From positions 62,001 through 126,000 of the forward strand of contig CAWCDJ010000001.1 of the NCBI GenBank assembly GCA_963794265.1: a stretch of DNA of 64,000 bases, written 5' to 3'. The translations under genes were made by a program, and so were the position numbers. Below are positions 14,350 through 22,947 of this stretch, one piece after another. The stretch comes from CAWCDJ01 sp963794265. GTDB lineage: Bacteria > Acidobacteriota > Terriglobia > Bryobacterales > Bryobacteraceae. How positions within the stretch are numbered: position 1 is the stretch's first letter; each line of letters opens with the position of its first letter. The notes under the pieces are model-generated. The model made no database searches and was not told the DNA's origin. It saw only the letters and a list, made by a program, of their open reading frames with translations.

Positions 14350-17259
14350 ATGAAGTGCATTTCGGTTTTCCTACTGAGCGTGGCGGCTTTGAGCGCCGCC
14401 GATTTCACCACGGGGCAGGCGGCCCGTCTGGTCATCGGCCAGACGACTTTCACCAGCCAGGACTCGAACTCGAGCGACACCATTGTGGGAGGAGTGAGCG
14501 GCCTGGCCTTCGCAGGCGACACTCTATTCGTGGTGGACGCCAATCGGGTCGGCGCCGGACCTATCAATCATCGGGTATTGCTCTTCAAAGGTGCTTCGTC
14601 GCAGTTCCCGTCGCCGACGGCGGAACTTACCGACTCGAGCAAGTGTCCGGTGTGCGTGGGACAGGCCACCGTAGTGCTGGGCCAGCCGGACTTCACGACG
14701 ACGACCGAAAACATGGCCGCCACAGCGAGCGCTTTGCGCCTGCCGACCTCGGTGGCGACGGACGGCGTTCACGTGGTTGTAGCGGACACGGATCACAATC
14801 GCGTGCTGATCTGGAACAGCATTCCGACCGCGAATGACCAGCCGGCGGATATAGTCGTGGGACAACCCGATTTCACGACGGCTACTTTACCGCCCGGAAA
14901 CACTCCGACCGCCGCTTCGATGCGTGGTCCGCAGGGCGTCTGGATCGAAAACGGGAAATTGTATGTCGCCGACACCCAGAACAACCGCGTCCTCATCTTC
15001 AACACGATTCCCAATAAGAATGGCGCGTCGGCCGATGTTGTGCTGGGAGCGCCGAACTTTACGACGGTCGTACAACCCGATCTGACCCAGCAGAGCAATA
15101 CCGCCACCGCCACGAATATGCTGAACCCGGTGGCGGTGACCTCCGATGGCGTTCGTCTTTTCGTGACGGATCTCGGGAACAACCGGATTCTGGTCTGGAA
15201 TTCCATCCCGGCTTCGAACGGCGCCGCCGCCGATGTGGCCATCGGCCAACCGGATCTCGTCAGTGCGATGCCCAATAACGCGTACACCGCAGACTCGAAC
15301 GGCGTGGAGACTCCGGTCCTCTGCACGGTTTCGAACGGCAAGGATTCGAACGGCAACCCGACGTATCCCGAATACTGCAACTCCACGCTGAATTTCCCGA
15401 GGTATGCGCTTTCGACGGGATCCCGCCTGTTTGTCGCCGACGGCGGCAACGACCGCGTGCTGGTTTACAACCAGATCCCGACTCAAAGCGGCGTCGCGGC
15501 CGATGACATCATCGGCCAGATTGGCGGAACGGTCAATCAGGCGACCGACGCCGCCGACTCCTTGCGCACGCCGTTGGGAATGGCCTGGGACGGCACGAAC
15601 CTGTATGTGAGCGACGCCTACAACCGGCGCGTCACGGTCTACTCGATGGGCCAGACCACCGTACCTTATCAGGGCGTGAGAAACTCCGCCAGCATCGCTA
15701 TCTATGCTCATGGCGGCATCACGATTTCGGGAACCATCACCAAGGGCGACATCATCACGGTCGAAATCGGTACCGCCGTTCTCAGCACCTCGACCGTCAA
15801 TTCCAACGGTACGACCACCACGACCACCAGCACGAACCCCCAATACAGCTATACGGTGCAGGCGAGCGACACGCTCGCGACGGTGACGCAGGGATTAGCG
15901 GCGGCCATCAATAGCAGCAATTCCGGAGCGGGTGATCCGTATGTGCGAGCCACGCCGGATCCGGTCAATGACGTCGTGATTCTCACGGCGATCAACGCAG
16001 GTACGGGGGGCAACGGCATCAATTACCAGACGACCCTCTCGAGCAATGCAACGATCGGTGCCGGCGTTGCGTCGAGCACCCTCACCGGCGGCGGGGATGC
16101 GGCTTCCATCGCTCCGGGAACGATCGTGGCGATCATGGGAACGAATCTCTCGGCCAACACAATCTCGGCGGATGTTTCTCAGACGTCGCTTCCAACCAAT
16201 CTCGGCGGCACCGAAGTGTACTTTAACGGGATCCGGTCACCCCTGTATTACGTCTCTCCGACGCAAATTAACGCGCAGATTCCGTGGGAACTGACCGACA
16301 CCACCAGCATCAACTCCTTCGTGCGGTCGGTAATGTCGGATGGTTCGGTCATCTCTACTACTCCCGTGGCAGTCACAATTGTGCCTGCCAACCCCGGTAT
16401 TTTCACGGCCGGAGGCACCAATGTAGGTGTGGTCTATCACGGCTCGAGTAGTGCGACCGGAGTTATCTCGGTGGACGGCAGCGTCGCCGCCGGAGACGTG
16501 GCGACGGTCACGATTGAGGACCGCAGCTACTCCTACACTGTACAATCCGGCGACACCTTGGACAGTATTCGCGACAACCTGATCGCCCTGATCAATCAGG
16601 ATCCGATGGTGACGGCCACGGCGGCCGGTGTCTACGACCGCATCCTGGTTCAGGCGCGCGTCCAGGGTCCGGAGGGCAACGGGATTCCCATTTCCGGGAG
16701 TGCGAGCGCCAGCGCGAATCTCATCATCACTGCATTCAGTTCGTCCCTGTGCTGCGCCAATGTGGCGGGCGGTCTCGTGACGCCGGACAATCCGGCGATA
16801 CCCGGCGAAATGATTGAAGTCTATGCGACGGGCCTGGGATTGCCCGTGCTCACCGATACGGTTGCGGCGGCGTTGCGTACCGGTGTGCAATACCCTGCCG
16901 ACGCGCCCCTGACAACACCACCCGACGATTCCGACCACTCAGTTTCCGCGATTGCCGGCGGCTCGACGGCGGATGTGATTTCCGCTTCGCTGGTCCCGGG
17001 CACTGTCGGAACGTACAAAGTGGTTCTGCATCTGAACACGAGCCTGGCGGCCAATTCAGCCACCGAGTTGACGATCGCGCAAAGCACGTTCGTCAGCAAT
17101 ATCGTGACGTTCCCGGTTAGTACTCAGTCAGTCGTTGCAACGAATAGTACTTCCGGATCCGCTGCTCAATCTCAGGCGGCACCAAGTACTCCCAAGGGTC
17201 GTTCCGGGCGATCCTCTGCCGCACCTCAGTCGCTGAAACGAAGTCGAATACTCCGTTGA
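14350..17259 (+). CDS. Secreted NHL-repeat protein with Solibacter-type C-terminal domain and two inserted domains
   Basis: This 969-residue protein has a signal peptide (1-17). About five NHL-like blades follow (about 20-435), each with a line such as NRVLIWNSIP or NRVLIFNTIP and LYVADTQN. A Solibacter C-terminal domain follows: SIAPGTIVAIMGTNLS, YFNGIRSPLYYVSPTQINAQ, and PGEMIEVYATGLGLP with TVGTYKVVLHL. It is split by two related inserts of about 95-125 residues (about 453-580 and 705-803), each with a YSYTVQ-S-D-TL line and an EGNG or GGNG turn. The protein probably acts as an extracellular beta-propeller binder; no catalytic motif is seen. Residues ~924-969 run antisense through the end of nadD, and a TAG one base out of frame sits at 17118-17120, where the family usually ends. 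Confidence 0.85.
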   Translation: MKCISVFLLSVAALSAADFTTGQAARLVIGQTTFTSQDSNSSDTIVGGVSGLAFAGDTLFVVDANRVGAGPINHRVLLFKGASSQFPSPTAELTDSSKCPVCVGQATVVLGQPDFTTTTENMAATASALRLPTSVATDGVHVVVADTDHNRVLIWNSIPTANDQPADIVVGQPDFTTATLPPGNTPTAASMRGPQGVWIENGKLYVADTQNNRVLIFNTIPNKNGASADVVLGAPNFTTVVQPDLTQQSNTATATNMLNPVAVTSDGVRLFVTDLGNNRILVWNSIPASNGAAADVAIGQPDLVSAMPNNAYTADSNGVETPVLCTVSNGKDSNGNPTYPEYCNSTLNFPRYALSTGSRLFVADGGNDRVLVYNQIPTQSGVAADDIIGQIGGTVNQATDAADSLRTPLGMAWDGTNLYVSDAYNRRVTVYSMGQTTVPYQGVRNSASIAIYAHGGITISGTITKGDIITVEIGTAVLSTSTVNSNGTTTTTTSTNPQYSYTVQASDTLATVTQGLAAAINSSNSGAGDPYVRATPDPVNDVVILTAINAGTGGNGINYQTTLSSNATIGAGVASSTLTGGGDAASIAPGTIVAIMGTNLSANTISADVSQTSLPTNLGGTEVYFNGIRSPLYYVSPTQINAQIPWELTDTTSINSFVRSVMSDGSVISTTPVAVTIVPANPGIFTAGGTNVGVVYHGSSSATGVISVDGSVAAGDVATVTIEDRSYSYTVQSGDTLDSIRDNLIALINQDPMVTATAAGVYDRILVQARVQGPEGNGIPISGSASASANLIITAFSSSLCCANVAGGLVTPDNPAIPGEMIEVYATGLGLPVLTDTVAAALRTGVQYPADAPLTTPPDDSDHSVSAIAGGSTADVISASLVPGTVGTYKVVLHLNTSLAANSATELTIAQSTFVSNIVTFPVSTQSVVATNSTSGSAAQSQAAPSTPKGRSGRSSAAPQSLKRSRILR

Positions 17260-17737
17260 GCGGCAGGGGCGCGATACAATCCGCGAATTCGGCTGGGGGC
17301 GTGTACTCGCCCCCACGTGCCGCCACCAACAAGTCGAACCGGGCCAGCATTTCCGAAACCGCTCCAGGCCTGCCGTAGTCCCAGGAAACAATACGTTCGG
17401 CAGCGTCGCGGCCGCACAAAAACGTCAGGCGCACCCCCGGGCCGTAATCCAAGCGGCACTCTCCGGCAATCTCTTCGAGCAGTCCGCCCTCGCTAGCGGC
17501 AACCGAGCAGGCGGCCCACCCGGCCACGGCCGCTCCCACCATTTCGAGACGTTCGCGAAAGCCCGCGCCAGTGTAGCGTTTATGGGGGAACACACGAGGC
17601 AAAACGAAGACGACTTCATCCACCAACGACAGCGCGGCGTTTGCCAGCGCCAGATGGGCAATTGTGACCGGATTGAATGTGCCTGGAAAGATTCCGAGGC
17701 GATCTGGCGGGGTTGCGACTCGACGGAGAAACTCCAC
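17117..17737 (-). CDS. nadD: Nicotinate-nucleotide adenylyltransferase
   Basis: This 206-residue protein carries the nucleotidyltransferase signature GIFPGTFNPVTIAHLALA (15-32; His28 equals the second His of the GxFDPxHxGH motif) and the late SATEVRQRI motif (ISxTxxR type). The length fits NadD (about 190-220). It makes NaAD from nicotinate mononucleotide and ATP in NAD synthesis. The start is a GTG at 17737. The motif deviates from the usual GGTFDPPHxGH (NPVTIAH instead of DPPHxGH), so a related adenylyltransferase cannot be excluded. The gene end overlaps the NHL-protein frame by 143 bases. It is encoded downstream of the DksA-like gene on the same strand, but a strong terminator separates them. 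Confidence 0.8.
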   Translation of the reverse strand: MEFLRRVATPPDRLGIFPGTFNPVTIAHLALANAALSLVDEVVFVLPRVFPHKRYTGAGFRERLEMVGAAVAGWAACSVAASEGGLLEEIAGECRLDYGPGVRLTFLCGRDAAERIVSWDYGRPGAVSEMLARFDLLVAARGGEYTPPAEFADCIAPLPLNGVFDFVSATEVRQRIARNDPWEYLVPPEIEQRIRKYYSLQRLTEY

Positions 17738-17843
17738 GTTCTTCTACGCGGTGTCGCAGCGCGATGGGGTGAAATTCCACATCACTGCCCTCAAAAGAGG
17801 GAGCGATGGTATGGATTCTCACCCAGTCGCACCCACCGTCGAC

Positions 17844-17882
17844 CAAAAAAAACAAAAGGCGCGGGATGGCTCCCGCGCCTTT
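17844..17882 (-). terminator. Rho-independent terminator of the DksA-like gene
   Basis: On the minus strand a 12-bp stem (AAAGGCGCGGGA and its perfect complement, 17855-17866 with 17871-17882) closes a 4-base loop, and is followed by TTTTGTTTTTTTT (plus-strand A-run 17845-17857). It starts 19 bases after the stop of the DksA-like gene, so transcription of that gene should end here before nadD. Confidence 0.9.
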
Positions 17883-17900
17883 CGGAGACCCACTCTGGCC

Positions 17901-18290
17901 TCACGCGGCGTTTGCCAGCAACTCGTCGATGCTCTCGCCCGATTCGGTTTCGAATTCGTGCCGGTCGGCTGCCTCCTGGCAGCGGATGCAATACTTCGTC
18001 CAGGGCACCGCATCGAGCCTCTTGGGCTTGATCTCTTCCTCGCAGTGCATGCAGATTCCGTAGCTGCCATCGGCCACCCGCGCCAGTGCGCCCCGCACGC
18101 TGCGGAGCAGATTCGACTCACGGTCGAGGTTGCGAATTGCCAGCTCGCGCTCACCGGCGAGCTGCACTTCGTCCAGGGCATCCGGGGTCTTTTCGATGGC
18201 GATGTCTTCCCGGTTTCTGAGCCCGGCGGAAAGCTCGGCCTGCTTGGCTTCCAGCATCGCTTTATATTTGTTGAGTTCGGTCTGGTTCAT
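17901..18290 (-). CDS. DksA/TraR-family zinc-finger protein
   Basis: This 129-residue protein has an N-terminal coiled-coil hairpin (about 5-75) and a C4 zinc finger (Cys80, Cys83, Cys101, Cys104: CMHCEEEI and YCIRCQ), the layout of DksA-like factors that enter the RNA polymerase secondary channel. The coiled-coil tip shows DALDEV (38-42), close to but not exactly the DxxDxA tip of classical DksA, so ppGpp-linked function is uncertain. ATG 18290 has a strong GGAG seven bases upstream. A TATACT on the minus strand (plus-strand 18362-18367) may be its -10 box, but no good -35 was found. It is monocistronic, with a clear terminator at 17844-17882. Confidence 0.88.
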   Translation of the reverse strand: MNQTELNKYKAMLEAKQAELSAGLRNREDIAIEKTPDALDEVQLAGERELAIRNLDRESNLLRSVRGALARVADGSYGICMHCEEEIKPKRLDAVPWTKYCIRCQEAADRHEFETESGESIDELLANAA

Positions 18291-18574
18291 GGTCCATCTC
18301 CTTCTGTAATCCAGCTATCTTCTTTTCTTTTGTTCTCTTTAGCTCGTTTCGCTGCTGCAACAGTATAGACGATAAATCAAGCCAAAGGTTTCAGTCTACG
18401 CTTCCCTCAAAAGGGCTATTTTTCGGCCCCGAAGTGCCCTAAGCCGCCTCTGACGAGTCAAAGTCATAGCAAGTTCGTTGCCAAATCTATTTGATGCCTG
18501 CATACGTTCTCGGACTCACGGCCCGCACTTCCATATCGGACGGATGATACCATCTCATTTCGGAATCACCGATT

Positions 18575-20248
18575 GTGAATCTGCCGCAGCCCACAAACCT
18601 AAAAATACGTGTCGAATTTCTGGCCGCCATCGCATGTATATTTTTCTTCTTGGCGGGACTGGCGATTGCCCCCCTGCTGGGGATTGAGGCGGATGAGACC
18701 CTGTTTGTGCAAGGCATCTATTCCCCTCGCGCCGAGTTGTACTCCATACGCATCGGCCACGCCTCCGTTCCGCTGATGCTGATGAGCTATGTCGGAGCTC
18801 TGAAATCCTGGCTTTATCCCCGCATCTTCCACTCGTTCGGCGCGGGAGTGATGACCCTTCGCATCCCCATGGTGCTTGCCGGAACGATCAGCATCTGGCT
18901 CTTCTTTCTTCTGCTCCGGCGCATCGCCGGAGAGCGTGCTGCAGTGGTTGGATGCACGCTGCTTGCCGTAGATTCAGCCTACCTGTTAACTCTGTGTTTT
19001 GATTGGGGCCCCGTAGCTCTGCAGCACCTTCTGCTTATCGGCGGAATGCTCGCAATCCTGAAGTTTTACCAGGAAAAAAACGACCGTTTTCTGGCTGCCG
19101 GCTGCTTTCTGTTCGGGCTGGCGTTATGGGATAAAGCCCTGGCGGTGTGGATGCTTTCCGGGCTGGGAGTGGCGGCAGTTCTGGTGTTTCCGCGGCAACT
19201 GCTTTGGAGGCTGAACCGCCGCCGAGTCGCCGTCGCAGTGCTGGCGTTCGTCCTTGGCTCCTTACCCCTGCTGGCATACAACGCACGCCACCATTGGGTC
19301 ACGTTTGTCGGCAATTTCCACCGCGACACCGGCGGTCTCGGCGGAAAGGCAATCATGCTCCGCAATACCGCCGAGGGGCAGGGCCTGTTCGGCTGGTTGA
19401 CGGCGGAAGACTGGCAGACGCCGCGGCCGCGCCTGCCGAGCGAGCCAATAGAGCGCGCATCTGCCGATATTTCGGCACTTGCCGGCCATCCGCGCAGGCA
19501 CCTGCTGTTGTACGGCTTCTTCCTGGCGCTGCTGCTCGCGCCGCTCGCCGGGCGCAACGGCGTACGCGCCATCGTCTTTGCCCTGATCACGATGGCCGTG
19601 ACGTGGATCCAGATGGCGATCACCGCCAATACCGGCGGAAGCGTGCATCACACCATCCTCTTGTGGCCCTTTCCGGAGCTGGTGATTGCGGTCTCGTTCG
19701 CTGCTGCCTCGCGCCGTCTGGGCCGTGCCGGTATTCCGGCGCTGGCAACGGTTTTGACGCTGATGCTGGTCTCCGGAGCGCTGGTGACGAACGAGTATTA
19801 TGCCATGGCGCTCCGGAACGGCGGGGCCCTGAGCTGGAGCAACGCCGTTTTCCCGCTCTCGCAGTACCTGAAGAAAGACCGGGCCAGGACGATCTACTGC
19901 ATGGACTGGGGAATTCTCGACCCGCTCCGCTTATTGAACCGCGGGAGCTTGCCGCTGGCCATGGGCACCGATCAGTTGGCGCGGGAAACGATCTCGCCGG
20001 CGGACCGCGCGATCATCGCAAGCATGATCTCCGATCCGGCTAACCTCTTCATTTCTCACACCAAAGAATTCGAGTTCTTCCCGGCGTGGAACCCCAGGCT
20101 GATCCAGATTGCGGCTGCCTCCGGCTACCAACGGGAACTGGAAACGGAAATCTCCGATCGCTTCGGACGTGCGGTTTTCGACGTGTACCGCTTCCGGCGG
20201 GCTCCCGTCCCGGAGGCAAGCGGTGCCGCTCCAGCGCCAATTCCTTGA
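18575..20248 (+). CDS. GT39-type (ArnT/PMT-like) membrane glycosyltransferase
   Basis: This 557-residue polytopic protein has about 11-12 membrane helices. The first periplasmic loop carries the acidic motif EADE (38-41) typical of the GT39/GT83 (PMT/ArnT) group, where an Asp/Glu pair serves lipid-linked sugar transfer. The C-terminal ~120 residues (AMALRNGGALSW onward) form a soluble periplasmic domain. The start is a GTG at 18575; no strong ribosome site is visible, and the 284-base gap upstream, shared with the divergent DksA-like gene, shows no confident promoter for it. It probably transfers a polyprenyl-linked sugar to a lipid or protein. No glycan cluster surrounds it. Confidence 0.8.
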   Translation: MNLPQPTNLKIRVEFLAAIACIFFFLAGLAIAPLLGIEADETLFVQGIYSPRAELYSIRIGHASVPLMLMSYVGALKSWLYPRIFHSFGAGVMTLRIPMVLAGTISIWLFFLLLRRIAGERAAVVGCTLLAVDSAYLLTLCFDWGPVALQHLLLIGGMLAILKFYQEKNDRFLAAGCFLFGLALWDKALAVWMLSGLGVAAVLVFPRQLLWRLNRRRVAVAVLAFVLGSLPLLAYNARHHWVTFVGNFHRDTGGLGGKAIMLRNTAEGQGLFGWLTAEDWQTPRPRLPSEPIERASADISALAGHPRRHLLLYGFFLALLLAPLAGRNGVRAIVFALITMAVTWIQMAITANTGGSVHHTILLWPFPELVIAVSFAAASRRLGRAGIPALATVLTLMLVSGALVTNEYYAMALRNGGALSWSNAVFPLSQYLKKDRARTIYCMDWGILDPLRLLNRGSLPLAMGTDQLARETISPADRAIIASMISDPANLFISHTKEFEFFPAWNPRLIQIAAASGYQRELETEISDRFGRAVFDVYRFRRAPVPEASGAAPAPIP

Positions 20249-20296
20249 CACCGACCGTCAACCAGATGGCGCGGCTCTCCGGCCCGCGCGGTTCCT

Positions 20297-20824
20297 CTAT
20301 TTCGCTTCCAGCCCGGCTGCGGTGACGATGATGCCGAGTTCCCGCGCGTCCCCGCCGGCCGGCGGCATGGCTTTATCCAACTGGAAGCTGGCTTTCGTGG
20401 GATCCCCCGTGATTGCGGCGGCGGGAATCTCGCGCCGGTAGCTGTATTGTCCGGGCTTGGTATAGGTTTCCGGCGAGAGCGCCGCCCCGTTCACCATTCC
20501 GGAAAGCGTCACCGATTGCAGTTTCTCGATCGTCACCGGCGGAACCGTGAGTTTGATCTCGAGCACCGCGCCTCTTTGAGCCGCCCCGGCGGGAGTTCCC
20601 AGCAACAGCGTGAACTGCTTCGCCGTCCAGCGCCAGGCGCCGTTTTCAATGCCGTAGAACCCGCTCACCAGGTGGCCGGCGGAACGTCCCTCGCCCATGC
20701 GGACGTTGCTGGCCAACCGCGGCGCCGCATCTTCGGCGGCCGATGTTCTGACCTTCTGCTGCTTGCAACCGGACGGTGCCAGCACCAGCGCGGCAGCCAG
20801 GACGAACCAGGATAGCTGTTTCAT
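20297..20824 (-). CDS. Putative lipoprotein of unknown function, coupled to the molybdopterin oxidoreductase
   Basis: The 176-residue reading begins at ATG 20824, which shares one base with the TGA of the oxidoreductase gene (TGATG), so translation is probably coupled. Residues 1-19 form a hydrophobic leader followed by Cys20 in SGC, a possible but imperfect lipobox (Pro at -3). The mature part is beta-rich (YSYRREIPAAAITGDPTKASF; TIEKLQSVTLSGMVNG) with no family I recognise. A longer frame starting at 20857 lies inside the upstream gene and was not used. Context suggests an envelope protein made together with the oxidoreductase. Function unknown. Confidence 0.68.
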   Translation of the reverse strand: MKQLSWFVLAAALVLAPSGCKQQKVRTSAAEDAAPRLASNVRMGEGRSAGHLVSGFYGIENGAWRWTAKQFTLLLGTPAGAAQRGAVLEIKLTVPPVTIEKLQSVTLSGMVNGAALSPETYTKPGQYSYRREIPAAAITGDPTKASFQLDKAMPPAGGDARELGIIVTAAGLEAK

Positions 20825-22863
20825 CAATCTCCGATCCTCTCCACTTCCACCAGACAACTGTAAAACGTGGGACCGCCGCCCGCATCCGTCAGGCGGTCCG
20901 GCGTAAGCGCGTTGACATTGCGTTTGTCCGGCGCGCGCTTGCCCCAGCGGGTCGCCGGCGCCGAAACGACGCCCGCCCGCACGGTATCGTCCACCGCGGC
21001 GGCCAGAACCACCGAGCCGCGATCGTTGAAGACGCGCACGCTATCGCCCTGCCGGATGCCGCGCGCCGAGGCGTCTTCGGCGCAGAGGTGCAGGGCAGCC
21101 GTCTCGAGATCGACGGCGTCGCGGTGGCCGAATGTCGAATTCATACTGCCATCGTTCTTTGCGGAAACCAGTTCCAGCGGGTACTTGCGGCCGAGCGCCG
21201 GGTCGCCGTGCCGGGACTCGGCGGGAGGCGTGTAGTCTAGGGTTTCGGCGTGGAAATGGCACTTGCCATCGGGCGTGCCGAAGCCCCCGGCGGCAAACGG
21301 CAGGAAGGGTTCGGGCAGCCGCAGGTGGACGAAGTGTTCGCGGTCCAGTTCCTCCAGCGTGATCCCGTTGACGAACGGGTGCCGGGAATCGAGCAGGGTC
21401 CGGATCATGTCGTCATCGGAATCGCGGAAGCACGCGTCGTCAAAACCCATGCGTTCCGCCAGCAGCCGGAAGACTTCTACGTTCGATTTCGCCTCGCCCG
21501 GAGCGCCGAGCGCGGGCCGCGCGAGTTGCAGGTAGTGATGCCCGTACGCGAGGTACAGGTCGGTATGCTCCAGGAAAGTGGTGGCGGGCAGCAGAATGTC
21601 GGCGTAATCGGCGGTATCGTTCTGGAACTGCTCGAGGACCACGGTGAAAAGGTCTTCTCGACGCAGCCCGGCGAGCACCGTGTTCTGGTCGGGCGCGATG
21701 GCCGCCGGATTGGAATTGTAGACGACCAGCGCGTTCACCGGCGGATTGCCCAGCGTGGTGAGCGCCCGTCCGAGTTGCGCCATGTTGACGACGCGGGCCT
21801 CGCGGCCGAGTGCCCGCTGTTGCAGGTCTTCGCGTTCCAGCCCCGCGCGGTTCAAGTGGAACGCCTGTGAAGTGGAGAGTTGGATGCCGCCGCCGGGTTC
21901 CTGCCACGAACCCACCAGCGCCGGGAGGAGTGCAATCGTGCGGACCGCCATGGCGCCGCGCTCGCTTCGCTGCACGCCGTAGTTCAGGCGGATGACGGCC
22001 GGCCGCTTGGTGGCGTACTCGCGCGCGAGTTCCACGATCTCTCCGGCGGCGATGCCCGTGAGTTCCGCGGCTCGCTGCGGCGTCCACTCCCGCACGCGTT
22101 CGCGCAGCCCGTCGAACCCCTGCGTATACCGATCCACGTATGCGGCGTCGTGCAGATTTTCGCCGATGATGACGTGCATCATGGCCAGCGCGAGCGCCGT
22201 ATCGCTGCCCGGGTTGATGAAGAAGTGTTTGTCGGAGGCCGCACCGGTGCGGTTGCGCCGCGGGTCGATGGTATAGAGTCTGGCTCCGTTGCGGCGGGCC
22301 TCCACGATGAATGGCCAGAGATGCACGTTGGTGCCGAGGATATTCGCGCCCCAGGCCAGGATCAGCCGCGCGTGGCGGAACTGTTCCGGCTCGGTGCCAT
22401 AACGGACACCGAGAGCTTCGGTCATGCCTGCCATTCCGGCGGTCGAACAGATGGTGCGGTCGAGCCGCGATGCGCCCAGCCGGTGAAAGAAGCGGTGGTC
22501 CATGCCGCTGCCGTTGAGCAGCCCCATGGTTCCGGCATAGCTGTAGGGCAGGATGGACTCCGGCCCGTGTGTGCGGGCCGCGGCCTTCAGCCGCTGCGCG
22601 ACGGTGTCGAGAGCTTCCTCCCAGGAGATGCGCTCAAAGCGGCCTTCGCCTTTGGCGCCCGCGCGCCGCTGGGGGTAGAGAAGCCGCCCGGGCGAGTATT
22701 CGCGCTCCAGATACTGAGCCACCTTGCCGCACAGAAACCCGCGCGTTACCGGATGCTCCGGGTTGCCGCGCAATTTCGTGCCGCGCCCGTTCTCGACGGT
22801 GAGGACCAGCGAACAGCAGTCCGGGCAGTCGAGCGCACAAACGGAGTAGTGGAGGTCGGGCAT
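20824..22863 (-). CDS. Molybdopterin oxidoreductase (DMSO-reductase family)
   Basis: This 679-residue protein begins with an iron-sulfur site: Cys9, Cys13, Cys16 or Cys17, and Cys45 (CALDCPDCCSL and GFLCGK), for one [4Fe-4S] cluster. The molybdopterin domain follows (HGPESILPYSYAG; ICSTAGMAGMTEALG; LILAWGANILGTN; ARLYTIDPRRNRTG), and the C-terminal MoCo-binding domain spans about 570-679 (FNDRGSVVLAA). There is no Tat signal, so it is cytoplasmic unless carried by a partner. The metal ligand residue could not be assigned. No redox subunit gene is adjacent; only the small lipoprotein follows. Physiological substrate unknown; formate dehydrogenase or related oxidoreductases are possible. Confidence 0.85.
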   Translation of the reverse strand: MPDLHYSVCALDCPDCCSLVLTVENGRGTKLRGNPEHPVTRGFLCGKVAQYLEREYSPGRLLYPQRRAGAKGEGRFERISWEEALDTVAQRLKAAARTHGPESILPYSYAGTMGLLNGSGMDHRFFHRLGASRLDRTICSTAGMAGMTEALGVRYGTEPEQFRHARLILAWGANILGTNVHLWPFIVEARRNGARLYTIDPRRNRTGAASDKHFFINPGSDTALALAMMHVIIGENLHDAAYVDRYTQGFDGLRERVREWTPQRAAELTGIAAGEIVELAREYATKRPAVIRLNYGVQRSERGAMAVRTIALLPALVGSWQEPGGGIQLSTSQAFHLNRAGLEREDLQQRALGREARVVNMAQLGRALTTLGNPPVNALVVYNSNPAAIAPDQNTVLAGLRREDLFTVVLEQFQNDTADYADILLPATTFLEHTDLYLAYGHHYLQLARPALGAPGEAKSNVEVFRLLAERMGFDDACFRDSDDDMIRTLLDSRHPFVNGITLEELDREHFVHLRLPEPFLPFAAGGFGTPDGKCHFHAETLDYTPPAESRHGDPALGRKYPLELVSAKNDGSMNSTFGHRDAVDLETAALHLCAEDASARGIRQGDSVRVFNDRGSVVLAAAVDDTVRAGVVSAPATRWGKRAPDKRNVNALTPDRLTDAGGGPTFYSCLVEVERIGD

Positions 22864-22947
22864 TCAACACGATTATACGTTGCGGCGCGGATAACCAGGC
22901 GTCAGGCCGGGCCGGCCAATGCCGGCGCAAGAGAGGCGCAGGATTGC

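Noticed and set aside
17664..18368. Plus-strand 234-codon frame over the DksA-like gene
   Set aside because: The minus-strand DksA-like gene has zinc ligands, ribosome site and terminator; the other reading has no support.
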